This document shows, in pieces, positions 8,407 to 16,941 of a DNA stretch of 64,000 bases. Both the position numbers and the translations under genes were made by a program. Each line of letters starts with the position of its first letter. Positions within the stretch are counted from its first letter, which is position 1. The DNA comes from Devosia nitrariae (GTDB lineage Bacteria > Pseudomonadota > Alphaproteobacteria > Rhizobiales > Devosiaceae): contig NZ_BSNS01000018.1 of the NCBI RefSeq assembly GCF_030160115.1, positions 1 to 64,000 of the forward strand. Direction: 5' to 3'. The notes beneath the pieces are model-generated. The model had not been told where the DNA came from. It did no database searches and saw only the letters and a list, made by a program, of their open reading frames with translations.

Positions 8407-8440
8407 CGATTTCTCCGTTTCTCTGGCAGCATTTGCCCCC

Positions 8441-9376
8441 TCACAGCCTTTCGGACCGCACCTCCACGGCAAGCCGAGCGCGCGTTGCGACGTCGCCGTC
8501 AACCTCGATGCTCGCGCGATCGGATACGTGACGGCGTGCCGAGACAAACAGGGTATAGGTGCCCTTGGGCACGCGCAGTTCGGCCATCCCGCGCTCGTCG
8601 GTCAGTGCGCGGTAGGGATGCATCATCACCACCGCGCCGACGAGTGGAGCTTTGCTCGCCGCGTCCACCGCCTCGATCTGAACAACGTGCTCGGCGTGCG
8701 GTGTGAAAATCACGCCAAACTGCGCCGTGCCTGCCGCATGCGGAAGATCGAGACCGGCAGCGGCAAAACGCGCCTCCCACGTCTGCCGCCCAGGCGTTGC
8801 TGCCGCAGGCAACTCCACATCGGCATGGTAAAGCGCCTCGCTTTCCGGCCACACATCGGGGCCAAGCGTTCCCGCCGCGACTTCGCGGCCCGTCTGGTCG
8901 TGTATGGTGAAGGCTTGACCGGCAAGATCGCAGCCGCAAGCGCATTTGACGCCAACCGTGCTCCTGAAGCTTCCTCCAGCAGGAACCGCCGAGGGCGTAC
9001 CCCAGACGTTGACGCGCGTTTTGTGGGCGCACACCGCGAATGCCAAGGGGGCAGTCGTTGCCGCAAACTGGAGATCGTCGGCTGCAAAAGCAGGAAGCTC
9101 GGCGGACCAGATGCAATCGCCGAGGGTGTCAGGTGCCGACAGCGTAATCGAACCTGTGCTCGCGGCGCTTTCTGACTCGAAACCGGTGAAGAGGAGCAGG
9201 CCTACCTGCGCGCCTGCATTGTCGCGGATCAGCAGGTGATCGCCCGTCAGGTCGCATGGCGGGTCGCAAATCACGCTCGCGGTTATGATCAGATCGGCGC
9301 CGGCGTTCACCGGAGTACCACCGACCGTTACCGTCAAGCTCGGCGAGCCCGACACGGTGTCGTCGTTGTTTGCCAT
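8441..9376 (-). CDS. Cysteine-rich Ig-like protein with carboxypeptidase-regulatory-like C-terminus
   Basis: 311 aa. Two similar beta-sandwich repeats are seen: the first around GGTPVNAGADLIITASVICD with a CDPPCDLTG motif, the second around WGTPSAVPAGGSFRSTVGVK with a CACGCDLAG motif. The last 90 residues (VDAASKAPLVGAVVMMHPYR ... DERGMAELRVPKGTYTLFVS) are a carboxypeptidase-regulatory-like (CarboxypepD_reg) domain. No signal peptide or membrane helix is visible, although its partners are exported. It is encoded 68 bp after the flavoprotein and 34 bp before the cytochrome. Possible roles: metal-binding subunit, or partner co-exported with the Tat substrate. I do not know a named family for the full protein. 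Confidence 0.75.
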   Translation of the reverse strand: MANNDDTVSGSPSLTVTVGGTPVNAGADLIITASVICDPPCDLTGDHLLIRDNAGAQVGLLLFTGFESESAASTGSITLSAPDTLGDCIWSAELPAFAADDLQFAATTAPLAFAVCAHKTRVNVWGTPSAVPAGGSFRSTVGVKCACGCDLAGQAFTIHDQTGREVAAGTLGPDVWPESEALYHADVELPAAATPGRQTWEARFAAAGLDLPHAAGTAQFGVIFTPHAEHVVQIEAVDAASKAPLVGAVVMMHPYRALTDERGMAELRVPKGTYTLFVSARRHVSDRASIEVDGDVATRARLAVEVRSERL

Positions 9377-9444
9377 GATATCGGCCCGTCGGCTTGAAGG
9401 AAGGGCCAGCCGGACCGCATGGCCCGGCTGGCGCGGATACAACG

Positions 9445-11541
9445 TCAGCTGACGATCGGCTCCTGGACGGCATTGGTGGCCGCGATATAGCCATGGACGA
9501 TTGCGCGGCCGAGGCCATGCTGGTTGCCGCCGCCCGAGGACTCGCCTCCGGCGTAAAGGCCGGGAATGACCTGCCCTTCGAGATCGACGACCTGCGCCTT
9601 GCCGTTGATGTGGAGCCCGCCATAGGAGTCGTGCCACACCGGGAAGAGCGCGGCCGCAAAGAATCGCGGCTTGTCGATCCTGAACATGGGCGCATCGGGG
9701 CCCCGTTCAAATTCCGGATCGAGGTCGTCGTCGACGTAGCGGTTCCAGATCTCGACGGTTTCGACGAGATGGCTGAGCTCGACGCGCTGCCACTCACAGC
9801 CCGCCCGGATTTTCCAGGCCAACTCCTCGATCGTATCGGCCGAGAAGAAGAGGCCGTTGTCGGGTGAGGTGAACGGCGGGTTGATATCCCAACCATCGCG
9901 GTCAAGGGCGCCCTGGTCGAAGATCGCCCAAATCGGACCCGAGTGGAAATCGGGCGCCTGAGACCCCTCGTTGACCGCGGTAGCGGCGTGCACGCCGGCG
10001 TTGGCGCTGTAGGTGGTGCGTATATTCTCGGCGCTGGCGTTGCGCCAATCGAGCTGCCTGAAGGCGAGCCCTTCTTCGGGCTGACCCTTCCTCGGGCCGG
10101 GTGGATAGGCCGCGTTCGACCAGCCCTGCATCATAGTCATCTCGTTAAAGAAGCGCTTACCCACCTGGTTGACCGCAATCAGGTGCTGGAACGAGTCTGC
10201 ACCCAGATCGATGCCCGTCGCGCCGCGCAGGGAGAACGTCGGATGGCCGGGCAGCATCGTCGTATAGGGATCGCGCGTTGCAAGCGTACCCGGGAAGTGG
10301 AAGGTCGAAGGGTAGCTCAGATTCTGCTGCATGCCGGCGAGGCCTGCACCCACGCGCATACCGGCCTTGATCCCGCTCGCATCCTGGCCGCGCGGGCCGA
10401 GGAAGGCCCAACCGCTCGAGACGAACGCCGGCTCGCGAAAGCCTGGGTGGAACATGCCGCGGAACTCGGGATTGGCGGTATGTCCGCCAGCACCGATGAC
10501 AACCGCCTTGCGTGCCTTGATGTAGACGACCTCCTTCTCGTCATCGATATTGCCGTCGTTCCAGTAGCCGACGAGGCGTTCTCCGGTCACCGGATCGAGG
10601 CGCGGCGAGAAGGTCGCCTTGATGCCGAGCACACGACCTGAGAACTGCTCCTCGCGGATGATCTCGTCCATGTGGCGGTTCATCAGGAACTTCACACCCT
10701 TCTGGCGTGCACTGTACTCCAGCGGACGGGCAAGCGCGGTGCCGTTGGTGCGAGCGCCTTCGCGAACGGTGGCGCTCCCATCCTGCATCAGCGTCGGGGC
10801 GAACAGCGATGACGAGACGCCTGGAATGCCGGCGTCCTCGATCGTAATTGTGCCCTTGGTGACGTCAGTCGTCTCGCCCTCGACAAAGAACGTATAGGCG
10901 CGGCGGGCACGCGACATACCGGCGTTGCCGTGCGTGCCGGAGATGCGCGCCATGCGAACATGGTTGTCGAGGAGGAACGTGCGCACGGCCGGGCAGTTGT
11001 CGGCCCAAGCGCGATGGAGCGGACGCTCATTGTAACGGTAGGGCGCCTGCGCGGCGGGGTCGACCACCGACCAGTCGGTCATATCGCGGAAGAGCAGGTC
11101 GACATCGTCCTCGAGCTCTTCCGGGTCTTCGAGCGGCGGCACGGTTATGTAGCCGTCGGGATCGGCCTCGCCGCGGATGTCGCGCAGCTGCAACTGATCG
11201 CCACCGCCGAGCGAGACGAGACCCGTCGAGTGCAGCATCTTGCCGCCGACTTCGAAATTCTGCTCGACAATCAGCACGGTCGCGCCGAGATCGCGGGCAC
11301 GGATGGCTGCCGGGAGACCAGTCGCTCCGGCGCCGACAACCACGACGTCGACCTCATAATCCCATTCGATACCCGAGCCTTCGTCCTGCTCGGCGGTTGC
11401 GGGAACGGTCCCAGCTAACACTGCGGCGCCAACGCCTGCGGCGGCCACGCCCTGGGTGAAGAAGGCACGCCTGTTCAGGCCCGTTTCCGGCCTTCTCAGG
11501 TCATCGGTGACAGGGATATTCGCTTTGACTCTCTTGGCCAT
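9445..11541 (-). CDS. Tat-exported FAD-dependent dehydrogenase, fumarate-reductase flavoprotein type
   Basis: 698 aa. An N-terminal twin-arginine signal (NRRAFFTQGVAAAGVGAAVL) directs a folded protein to the periplasm. The FAD-binding site is VVVVGAGATGLPAAIRA (Gly70, Gly72, Gly75) with the acidic end at IVEQNF; the C-terminal FAD block is GLYAGGESSGGGNQHGLGRA. The fold is that of succinate dehydrogenase/fumarate reductase flavoproteins and ketosteroid dehydrogenases (FAD_binding_2). There is no haem or flavin-transfer domain, so electrons must leave through another protein; the cytochrome c and pseudoazurin genes downstream fit. GGAGGAG precedes the ATG. Substrate unknown. Confidence 0.9.
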   Translation of the reverse strand: MAKRVKANIPVTDDLRRPETGLNRRAFFTQGVAAAGVGAAVLAGTVPATAEQDEGSGIEWDYEVDVVVVGAGATGLPAAIRARDLGATVLIVEQNFEVGGKMLHSTGLVSLGGGDQLQLRDIRGEADPDGYITVPPLEDPEELEDDVDLLFRDMTDWSVVDPAAQAPYRYNERPLHRAWADNCPAVRTFLLDNHVRMARISGTHGNAGMSRARRAYTFFVEGETTDVTKGTITIEDAGIPGVSSSLFAPTLMQDGSATVREGARTNGTALARPLEYSARQKGVKFLMNRHMDEIIREEQFSGRVLGIKATFSPRLDPVTGERLVGYWNDGNIDDEKEVVYIKARKAVVIGAGGHTANPEFRGMFHPGFREPAFVSSGWAFLGPRGQDASGIKAGMRVGAGLAGMQQNLSYPSTFHFPGTLATRDPYTTMLPGHPTFSLRGATGIDLGADSFQHLIAVNQVGKRFFNEMTMMQGWSNAAYPPGPRKGQPEEGLAFRQLDWRNASAENIRTTYSANAGVHAATAVNEGSQAPDFHSGPIWAIFDQGALDRDGWDINPPFTSPDNGLFFSADTIEELAWKIRAGCEWQRVELSHLVETVEIWNRYVDDDLDPEFERGPDAPMFRIDKPRFFAAALFPVWHDSYGGLHINGKAQVVDLEGQVIPGLYAGGESSGGGNQHGLGRAIVHGYIAATNAVQEPIVS

Positions 11542-11610
11542 ATTCTCCTCCGTGCTAGCGCCTGGTCAGTATCTTTTGCATAACAATCACATCACGCTAT
11601 ACCGCAATAT

Positions 11611-11745
11611 CTAGGCTAACAAGCGCCTTGTTGCGCCTAACTTTTCTTCTGAATCGGCACGTTCTGTCCCATCTTCCTGAGTGGCCCGGTTCTGTTCCGG
11701 CGTCAGCTGCGCCACCGCTTCGGGGATTTTTCTGTATGTCTTCAT
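11611..11745 (-). pseudogene. msrB N-terminal remnant
   Basis: A 44-codon frame begins MKTYRKIPEAVAQLTPEQN and continues QEDGTER, matching residues 1-29 of the intact MsrB at 6341-6790; after that the sequence is unrelated and stops. The upstream promoter repeat is retained as well (11763-11820). This is the broken end of a second msrB, not a functional gene. Confidence 0.85.
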
Positions 11746-11762
11746 CTTGGGATCTCGCTTTC

Positions 11763-11820
11763 TGGGCAAATCTAAGGACAGAAACGCCGACCTCCACGGT
11801 CCGGCGCCCTTGGCAATAGC
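11763..11820 (-). repeat. Dispersed promoter repeat, copy B (msrB remnant)
   Basis: Aligns with 6806-6863: GCAAATCTAAGGACAG, CTCCACGGTCC and GCCCTTGGCAATAG parallel the msrB leader in the same order and spacing, but the GGACC arm is lost (GAAAC). It lies between the msrB remnant and the usp stop codon, as expected for a duplicated msrB unit. Confidence 0.6.
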
Positions 11821-11830
11821 CGGACGCAGG

Positions 11831-12283
11831 TCACCGGGTTACCAACACAGGCGTCGTGGTCTGGGCCAGCACATTGCTTGTCTGACTGCCCAAGAGCAGG
11901 CGACCGACGCCGCGGCGGCCGTGCGACCCCATGACAATCAGGTCGGACCCGAGCTTCTCGGCAGTGACGACAATGCCCTCGGCCGGGAAACTGTCATTGA
12001 CGTAGACGGTCTTTACCGGAACGCCAGCAGCCTTCACCTTGGCCTCGGCCTTGTCGAGCAAATCCTTGGCCGCTTTTTCCTGCGCCTCGATGAGCCCCGG
12101 GATCGGATTACCGATGTAACCCGTGCCAGCATAGTATCCCGCTCCTACTGCCGAGGCCGGCTCGCTCACGGTCACAACGGTAACATCGGAATTGAGGGTC
12201 TTCGCGAGAACGATCGCCTGATCGAGTGCCCGATCCGCAAGATCAGAACCATCCGTTGCGACAAGAATATGAGCGTATGTCAT
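11831..12283 (-). CDS. Universal stress protein, UspA family
   Basis: 150 aa, one Usp domain. ILVATDGSDLADRALDQAI opens the fold; GSHGRRGVGRLLLGS at 119-133 is the ATP-binding G-x2-G-x9-G(S/T) motif, so it is of the nucleotide-binding class. Family members support survival under starvation, oxidants or low oxygen. It has its own promoter region with a copy of the msrB leader repeat about 90 bp upstream, which hints at co-regulation with methionine sulfoxide repair. Confidence 0.93.
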   Translation of the reverse strand: MTYAHILVATDGSDLADRALDQAIVLAKTLNSDVTVVTVSEPASAVGAGYYAGTGYIGNPIPGLIEAQEKAAKDLLDKAEAKVKAAGVPVKTVYVNDSFPAEGIVVTAEKLGSDLIVMGSHGRRGVGRLLLGSQTSNVLAQTTTPVLVTR

Positions 12284-12371
12284 GTTACCTTAAGCTCGAA
12301 ATTACTATGTCAGCTAATCTACTGCTTGGGTTTTCCAGTTATCTTTATGTTCTGATCTCCCTAGCGAGTGT

Positions 12372-12465
12372 CCTAAAAGTAGGACCGCGGGTCTCCATGG
12401 TCCAATGACCTGTGGCTATGGAATCTATTCATTCGGCGCTGCATACGAAACCAAGGGGGTGCCAC
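12372..12465 (-). promoter_or_regulatory. Dispersed promoter repeat, copy C (usp)
   Basis: Contains GTAGGACCGCGG, CCATGGTCCAATG, TGGCTATGGAAT and CGGCGCTGCA in the same order as the msrB leader at 6819-6905. GGACC and GGTCC form an inverted pair with 12 bp between them. It lies 90-180 bp upstream of the minus-strand usp start. The rest of the 12284-12564 gap shows no gene. Confidence 0.6.
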
Positions 12466-12564
12466 TCATGCTTCACTCGTGCGGATTTGCGGCGCTAAGT
12501 CACCGACGGTGTTGCGAAGTGCACAGCCGTGTGGGCGCCCTCTATGAACTCAATGAGATCCGAG

Positions 12565-13746
12565 TTAGCTGGCAATACCCTCGGCGGCGCGTAGGGTTCT
12601 CGACTTGCCGATGAGGACGGTGATGCCGAGGGCGACGACAGCGATGGCGACTGCCGCGTAGGGCGTTGCGGTCAACCCAGATCCTTCCACCACCCGCCCT
12701 CCTATGAACGAGCCGCCGAAGATGCCGAGGTTGAACGCGGAGACATTCAATCCGGACGCTGTTGGTATTGCGTCAGGCGTGACCGCACTTGCCACCTTCA
12801 CAACCCCGTCCTGCATGATCGGAGGCACCGCGAAGCCAAAGATGCCGCAAATCGCGAGAACGACCAGAAGGGCGGCCTCGACACGCATCGCCAGCGCAAC
12901 AAGCACGAAGGATGCGATCAGACCGCTGAGCGTGATGACCATTGTCCTCGACGTGCCGATCTTATCGGTCAGCTTGCCACCAGCGAAGTTGCCGACGACG
13001 GTTGCGGCGCCGAAGACTACCAATCCGATGCTGAGGGTTTCGCTGCTGACACCAGTCACCTCGGTGAGGATCGGCGCCAGGAACGTGAAGATGACGAAAG
13101 TCCCGCCAAACGCCGTAGTGCTCAGCAGATACATCAAGGTGAGATCGCGGTTGCCGAGCAGTTTCATCTGCGCGAAGAAGCTCAGCGCAGGCGGCTGCGG
13201 GGTGTTCCGCGGCATGAAGATCATCAGCAACGCCAGAGCGATTGCGCCCATGGCGGCGACGACCAGGAACGTCACCCTCCAGCCAAAGCTCTGGCCGATC
13301 CACGAACCGACCGGAACGCCGATCACCATCGCGATCGTCAAACCGCCAATCATGACCGCGACCGCTGACCCAGACTTCTCCTTCAGAACGATCGACGCGA
13401 TGAAGGCAGCTCCGACCCCGAAGAAAACGCCGTGGCAAACGGCCATCACCACGCGTGAGGCTAAGAGAGTAAAGTAATCGGGTGCGATCGCGGCCGTGAG
13501 GTTGGTCGCCGTGAACAGGCCTATGAGTGACAGAATCAGGCCGCGACGTGGGTATCGTCCGGTAAGTGCCGAAAAGATCGGCGTACCAAGCGTGATCGAC
13601 AAGGCATAGAGGCTAACGAGAAGACCTGCCGTGGGGACACTGACGTTCAGGTCTTTGGCTACGCCAGGAAGCAAGCCGACGATTACGAATTCAGTCGTGC
13701 CGATCGCAAATGTAGAGGCAGCAATCGCATAAACCACGAAAGGCAT
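12565..13746 (-). CDS. MFS drug/metabolite exporter, DHA1 (AraJ/YdhP) type
   Basis: 393 aa with about twelve hydrophobic helices. The N-terminus FAIGTTEFVIVGLLPGVAKD is the typical DHA1 opening, and GRYPRRGLILSLIG is the loop 2-3 motif A region. Such carriers export arabinose-like sugars, purines or drugs by proton antiport; substrate not predictable. ATG 13746 (preceded by GGACGA) fits the family N-terminus better than the upstream GTG at 13788. A related exporter lies at 32552-33844. Confidence 0.9.
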   Translation of the reverse strand: MPFVVYAIAASTFAIGTTEFVIVGLLPGVAKDLNVSVPTAGLLVSLYALSITLGTPIFSALTGRYPRRGLILSLIGLFTATNLTAAIAPDYFTLLASRVVMAVCHGVFFGVGAAFIASIVLKEKSGSAVAVMIGGLTIAMVIGVPVGSWIGQSFGWRVTFLVVAAMGAIALALLMIFMPRNTPQPPALSFFAQMKLLGNRDLTLMYLLSTTAFGGTFVIFTFLAPILTEVTGVSSETLSIGLVVFGAATVVGNFAGGKLTDKIGTSRTMVITLSGLIASFVLVALAMRVEAALLVVLAICGIFGFAVPPIMQDGVVKVASAVTPDAIPTASGLNVSAFNLGIFGGSFIGGRVVEGSGLTATPYAAVAIAVVALGITVLIGKSRTLRAAEGIAS

Positions 13747-13851
13747 CTTTTCGTCCTGTTTCGCCACGCGGCCGCAGCTTTGGGTCACGACGTCAGCGTC
13801 TTCTGTCAGGTCGGCAGCAGCAGTTACTGCCCCGCCGTTTGCGACCGGGCG

Positions 13852-14256
13852 TCAGGCGTGGGCGATCAGCGACGCGATGTCTTCAAGCGGGCGTCGGCTG
13901 ATGTCCTTGGCGAGTTCGCCTATGATCTTGCCTGACAGATCAGGATGGCGGTGCTTGCGCATTTCACCCAGGGTCCTCGGGTCGGCGACAACCACCAAAT
14001 ACTCTACCTTCCCGTCCATGCTCAGCTTGTTGAGGAATGCAGCAGTCGATGCTGCGAAGTCATCCTCACTGAGCCGCCTGGCGTCGGGGTTGGCGGACCC
14101 TGTGTGATGGCGCGTTCCCGAGCCTGAGTTGGTGAGTTCAAGCGCGGGTGGCGTGATCTCGACCAGATGAACTCCTGGTTTCACACCCTTATTGCGGAAT
14201 AAGCGGAGCGTCGCGCCGTCAGCGACTGCCACTGTCGTACCGGGAGGTAGAATCAA
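13852..14256 (-). CDS. Host-attachment-type protein (baeRF-like)
   Basis: 134 aa. The start is TTG at 14256 with AGGAGA upstream. VAVADGATLRLFRNKGVKPG, a SGSGTRHHTGSAN linker, STAAFLNKLSMDGKVEYLVV and ADPRTLGEMRKHRHPDLSGK match the short proteins annotated host attachment protein in rhizobia, a family related to bacterial eRF1-domain (baeRF) proteins. A ribosome-linked role is only an analogy. No signal peptide. Confidence 0.85.
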   Translation of the reverse strand: MILPPGTTVAVADGATLRLFRNKGVKPGVHLVEITPPALELTNSGSGTRHHTGSANPDARRLSEDDFAASTAAFLNKLSMDGKVEYLVVVADPRTLGEMRKHRHPDLSGKIIGELAKDISRRPLEDIASLIAHA

Positions 14257-14699
14257 GCGAAGGTCTCCTGTTCACGATCCCGCTCAAGCGCGGGCGAGTT
14301 ACGATACTTCCCCGGCGGAGGGCGGCGAGAGCTCGGATCTTGGGGTGATGACGCCGCGAAGGAAAATCACCTTTGGCCATGGAGTCGATAGCCGACCGTT
14401 ATCGGTCGGGGAGCGGACACGTGGTCGGCGGTCTGCGCTGCTACGGGCGGAAAGCGCCAGCTCAAGCAAAGCTCTCTACGGCGGTGGGAGATACTTATGT
14501 CTGTGAGGTCATCATAACGGGCGGCTATCGACTCGATAGCGTGATGTGACTTCCCCTTCGCAGCCTGGAATTCCATGCTTGGGTAGCGGGCTGATCTGAC
14601 GCACAACGCGGATTTGCTCCGAGAAGGCGGCGCGGATGTTCGCGTCCCTCGTGCGTTGGGATGGACTACGCATTGGCACCGCAGGAATGAGAAACGAAC
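14257..14699. repeat. Intergenic region with a 20-bp inverted repeat pair
   Basis: No gene is visible in this 443-bp gap. 14383-14402 and 14514-14533 are inverted copies (19 of 20 match; AGTCGATAGCC at one end, GGCTATCGACT at the other) enclosing 111 bp. The right copy lies inside a perfect palindrome GCTATCGA-C-TCGATAGC (14524-14540), and CCGACC/GGTCGG at 14392-14409 forms a smaller hairpin. It may be a miniature mobile element or a regulatory/terminator structure. Confidence 0.5.
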
Positions 14700-15386
14700 A
14701 TGTTTTCAGCGATTTTCGAGGCCCTCCCGAGAAGTGAGAAGATTGCTGACTACCTTGAGAGTGCCAAAATGCTCCAGCCGCGGCTGGAGCGGATAGCCGG
14801 CTTCGTCGACAACATCCGATACAGGAGCCTGACCCGCGAGGGCTGGTACCTTTCGATTTCAAACTGGCGGGATGAAAAGTCGCTCGTCCGGTGGCGTACA
14901 ACCAAGCATCATCACGAGCTCCAGAAGAGGGGCCGAGACGAAATCTTCGCGGATTACCACCTGCGCGTTGGCCAGATCACTGCCGACAATCAGGTGCCCG
15001 CAGGATACGCCCTCACGGAGCAGCGGCTCGACGAGACTGAGGTCGGGGAGGGAACCACAGTTACCCTGATCAACGCTACACGCCCCTCGGAGTGGAAGCA
15101 GACCAACAACCCGTACGACTGCGCCGAGTGGTTAGGCCTTAACCCGTGGGCTGACAATATGACGTCCTGGGACATTTATGATGCCCTGCTCACGCCGGGC
15201 GATCTTATTGTGCTCGTATCCTGGAAGGACGCAGCGGCGGCGCGGACCTACGAGGACTCTGCCGCGCCCAATGATAGAGCGAGAATGCGGAGAGTTCGGA
15301 TCGTGCGCGACTATGGGAAATACGATCGTCGCGAGGCGCCTCAGTATTATCCAGATGCGGACGGCGGCGAGACCCTGCATGCCTGA
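14700..15386 (+). CDS. Antibiotic-biosynthesis-monooxygenase (ABM) domain protein
   Basis: 228 aa. The first 100 residues are an ABM dimeric alpha/beta barrel: FSAIFEALPRSEKIADYLES, RLERIAGFVDNIRY, EGWYLSISNWRDEKSLVRWR, TTKHHHELQKRGRDEIFADY. Residues 120-220 look like a second, diverged copy (GDLIVLVSWKDAAAARTYED). Such proteins are cofactor-free oxygenases or quinone/haem-related enzymes; the substrate cannot be told. It is followed by a secreted cupin and pirin on the same strand. Confidence 0.8.
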   Translation: MFSAIFEALPRSEKIADYLESAKMLQPRLERIAGFVDNIRYRSLTREGWYLSISNWRDEKSLVRWRTTKHHHELQKRGRDEIFADYHLRVGQITADNQVPAGYALTEQRLDETEVGEGTTVTLINATRPSEWKQTNNPYDCAEWLGLNPWADNMTSWDIYDALLTPGDLIVLVSWKDAAAARTYEDSAAPNDRARMRRVRIVRDYGKYDRREAPQYYPDADGGETLHA

Positions 15387-15494
15387 CAGTTCGACGTCGG
15401 AAGGTGCCGGCACTCCCGGTGATTTTTACCCTGAGAATGGCGATCCTCCGAATAGTCCCCAACAGGCGGGGAACACTCAGTGTGGAGAACGACC

Positions 15495-15902
15495 ATGAAG
15501 ATCCGATCAATTGTTGCTGCGGCCGCCCTTGCCTTGCCGACGTCAAGCGTTGCCGGCGACCAGGAAGCGGAAACCGTCGCCAAGAATTTCGAGGCGGCCA
15601 TTCCCAATATCCCTGGGAAATCCCTGATTGCCGTCGAGGTGACGTATCCTCCGGGGGCTGCCTCTCCAGCTCACTCTCATGCGACATCGGCGTTCATCTA
15701 CGCCTACGTAATCTCGGGTGCAATCGAGTCCAAGGTGAACGACGAAGAGGCACGCATCTTTCAAGCTGGCGAGAGCTGGTCGGAAGCACCGGGCGCTACC
15801 CATTCGGTCAGCCGGAACGCGAGCGAGACCGAGCGGGCAAAGCTGCTCGCGGTCTTCGTCCTCGACACCGGTGACAATCCGCTGACCACGCCGCTCGAAT
15901 AA
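15495..15902 (+). CDS. Secreted cupin-domain protein
   Basis: 135 aa. A short Sec signal (KIRSIVAAAALALPTSSVAG) is followed by one cupin_2 domain. PPGAASPAHSHATSAFIYAY carries the cupin motif-1 histidines and PGATHSVSRNASETE motif 2. Periplasmic metal-binding cupin; could act as a dioxygenase, isomerase or sensor. ATG 15495 with GGAG upstream is chosen. It lies between the ABM protein and pirin, all on the plus strand. Confidence 0.85.
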   Translation: MKIRSIVAAAALALPTSSVAGDQEAETVAKNFEAAIPNIPGKSLIAVEVTYPPGAASPAHSHATSAFIYAYVISGAIESKVNDEEARIFQAGESWSEAPGATHSVSRNASETERAKLLAVFVLDTGDNPLTTPLE

Positions 15903-16005
15903 TCGTTCAACCGACGGCGTCGTCAAGGCTCCCCGGCCAAGTGTCTCGGGTCTATGCGGATCCGCGAGATCACGAACAATCGACGCGCCATGAAAGGACT
16001 TTGAC

Positions 16006-16941
16006 ATGAGCTGGAACCCGGGTCTCGAGCCGCATTGCCCGCAGGCGGGAGAGCTCGATGCGATCGAAACCCAGATCATCCCGCGCGCCCGCGATCTCGG
16101 CGGTTTCGAGGTGCGGCGCGCGCTGCCGGCGCCAGCGCGGCAGATGGTTGGACCTTTCATCTTCTTCGACCAGATGGGGCCGGCCGAGTTCCTGACGGGG
16201 AACGGAATCGATGTGCGGCCGCATCCGCACATCGGGCTGGCGACGGTGACCTATCTCTATGACGGAGAGTTCCAGCATCGGGATTCACTGGGCTCGAACC
16301 AGATGATCTATCCGGGCGAGGTGAACTGGATGATTGCCGGGCGCGGCGTGACCCACTCCGAGCGCACGAGCGCGGCCACCCGTGCCGGCAAGAGCAGCCT
16401 CTTTGGCATTCAAACGTGGGTAGCACTCCCTGACCATGCTGAAGAGACCGCCGCAAAATTCGAGCACCACGGCAGGGATGCACTTCCCTTGCTCGAAGGC
16501 GAGGGCAAGACAGTGCGGCTGGTCCTGGGATCAGCGTGGGGTGCCAAGGCGCCGGTGAAGACCTTCACCGACATGTTCTACGCAGACGTGGTGCTTGAGC
16601 CCGGTGCCGGTTTGCCGCTACCTGACGATCACGAGGATCGCGGACTCTACATCACCCAAGGCACGATCGAAGTCGCTGGCGAGTGGTTCGAGAGCGGCCG
16701 GATGATGGTGTTCCGGCCGGGCGACACGATTTCGGTGCGCGCCGGCGAGAATGGGGCGCGATTGATGTTGCTGGGTGGCGAAACGCTGAACGGCCCACGT
16801 TACATCTGGTGGAACTTTGTCGCCTCCTCGCAGGAGAAGATCGAAGCGGCCAAGGACGCCTGGGCCAAAGGCGACTGGGCTCATGGTCGCTTTCACCTTC
16901 CCCCCGGGGACGATCACGAATTCATCCCGCTACCGGATTGA
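16006..16941 (+). CDS. Pirin-family protein
   Basis: 311 aa bicupin. GPFIFFDQMGPAEF and RPHPHIGLATVTYLYDGEFQ hold the Fe-binding His pair; GRGVTHSERT supplies the further ligands. The C-terminal cupin spans about 190-300 (LYITQGTIEVAGEWF). Bacterial pirins have quercetin 2,3-dioxygenase activity or modulate pyruvate metabolism and stress. AAGGA precedes the ATG. The next gene is a pyruvate-oxidase-like ThDP enzyme, a suggestive but unproved link with pirin control of pyruvate flux. Confidence 0.93.
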   Translation: MSWNPGLEPHCPQAGELDAIETQIIPRARDLGGFEVRRALPAPARQMVGPFIFFDQMGPAEFLTGNGIDVRPHPHIGLATVTYLYDGEFQHRDSLGSNQMIYPGEVNWMIAGRGVTHSERTSAATRAGKSSLFGIQTWVALPDHAEETAAKFEHHGRDALPLLEGEGKTVRLVLGSAWGAKAPVKTFTDMFYADVVLEPGAGLPLPDDHEDRGLYITQGTIEVAGEWFESGRMMVFRPGDTISVRAGENGARLMLLGGETLNGPRYIWWNFVASSQEKIEAAKDAWAKGDWAHGRFHLPPGDDHEFIPLPD

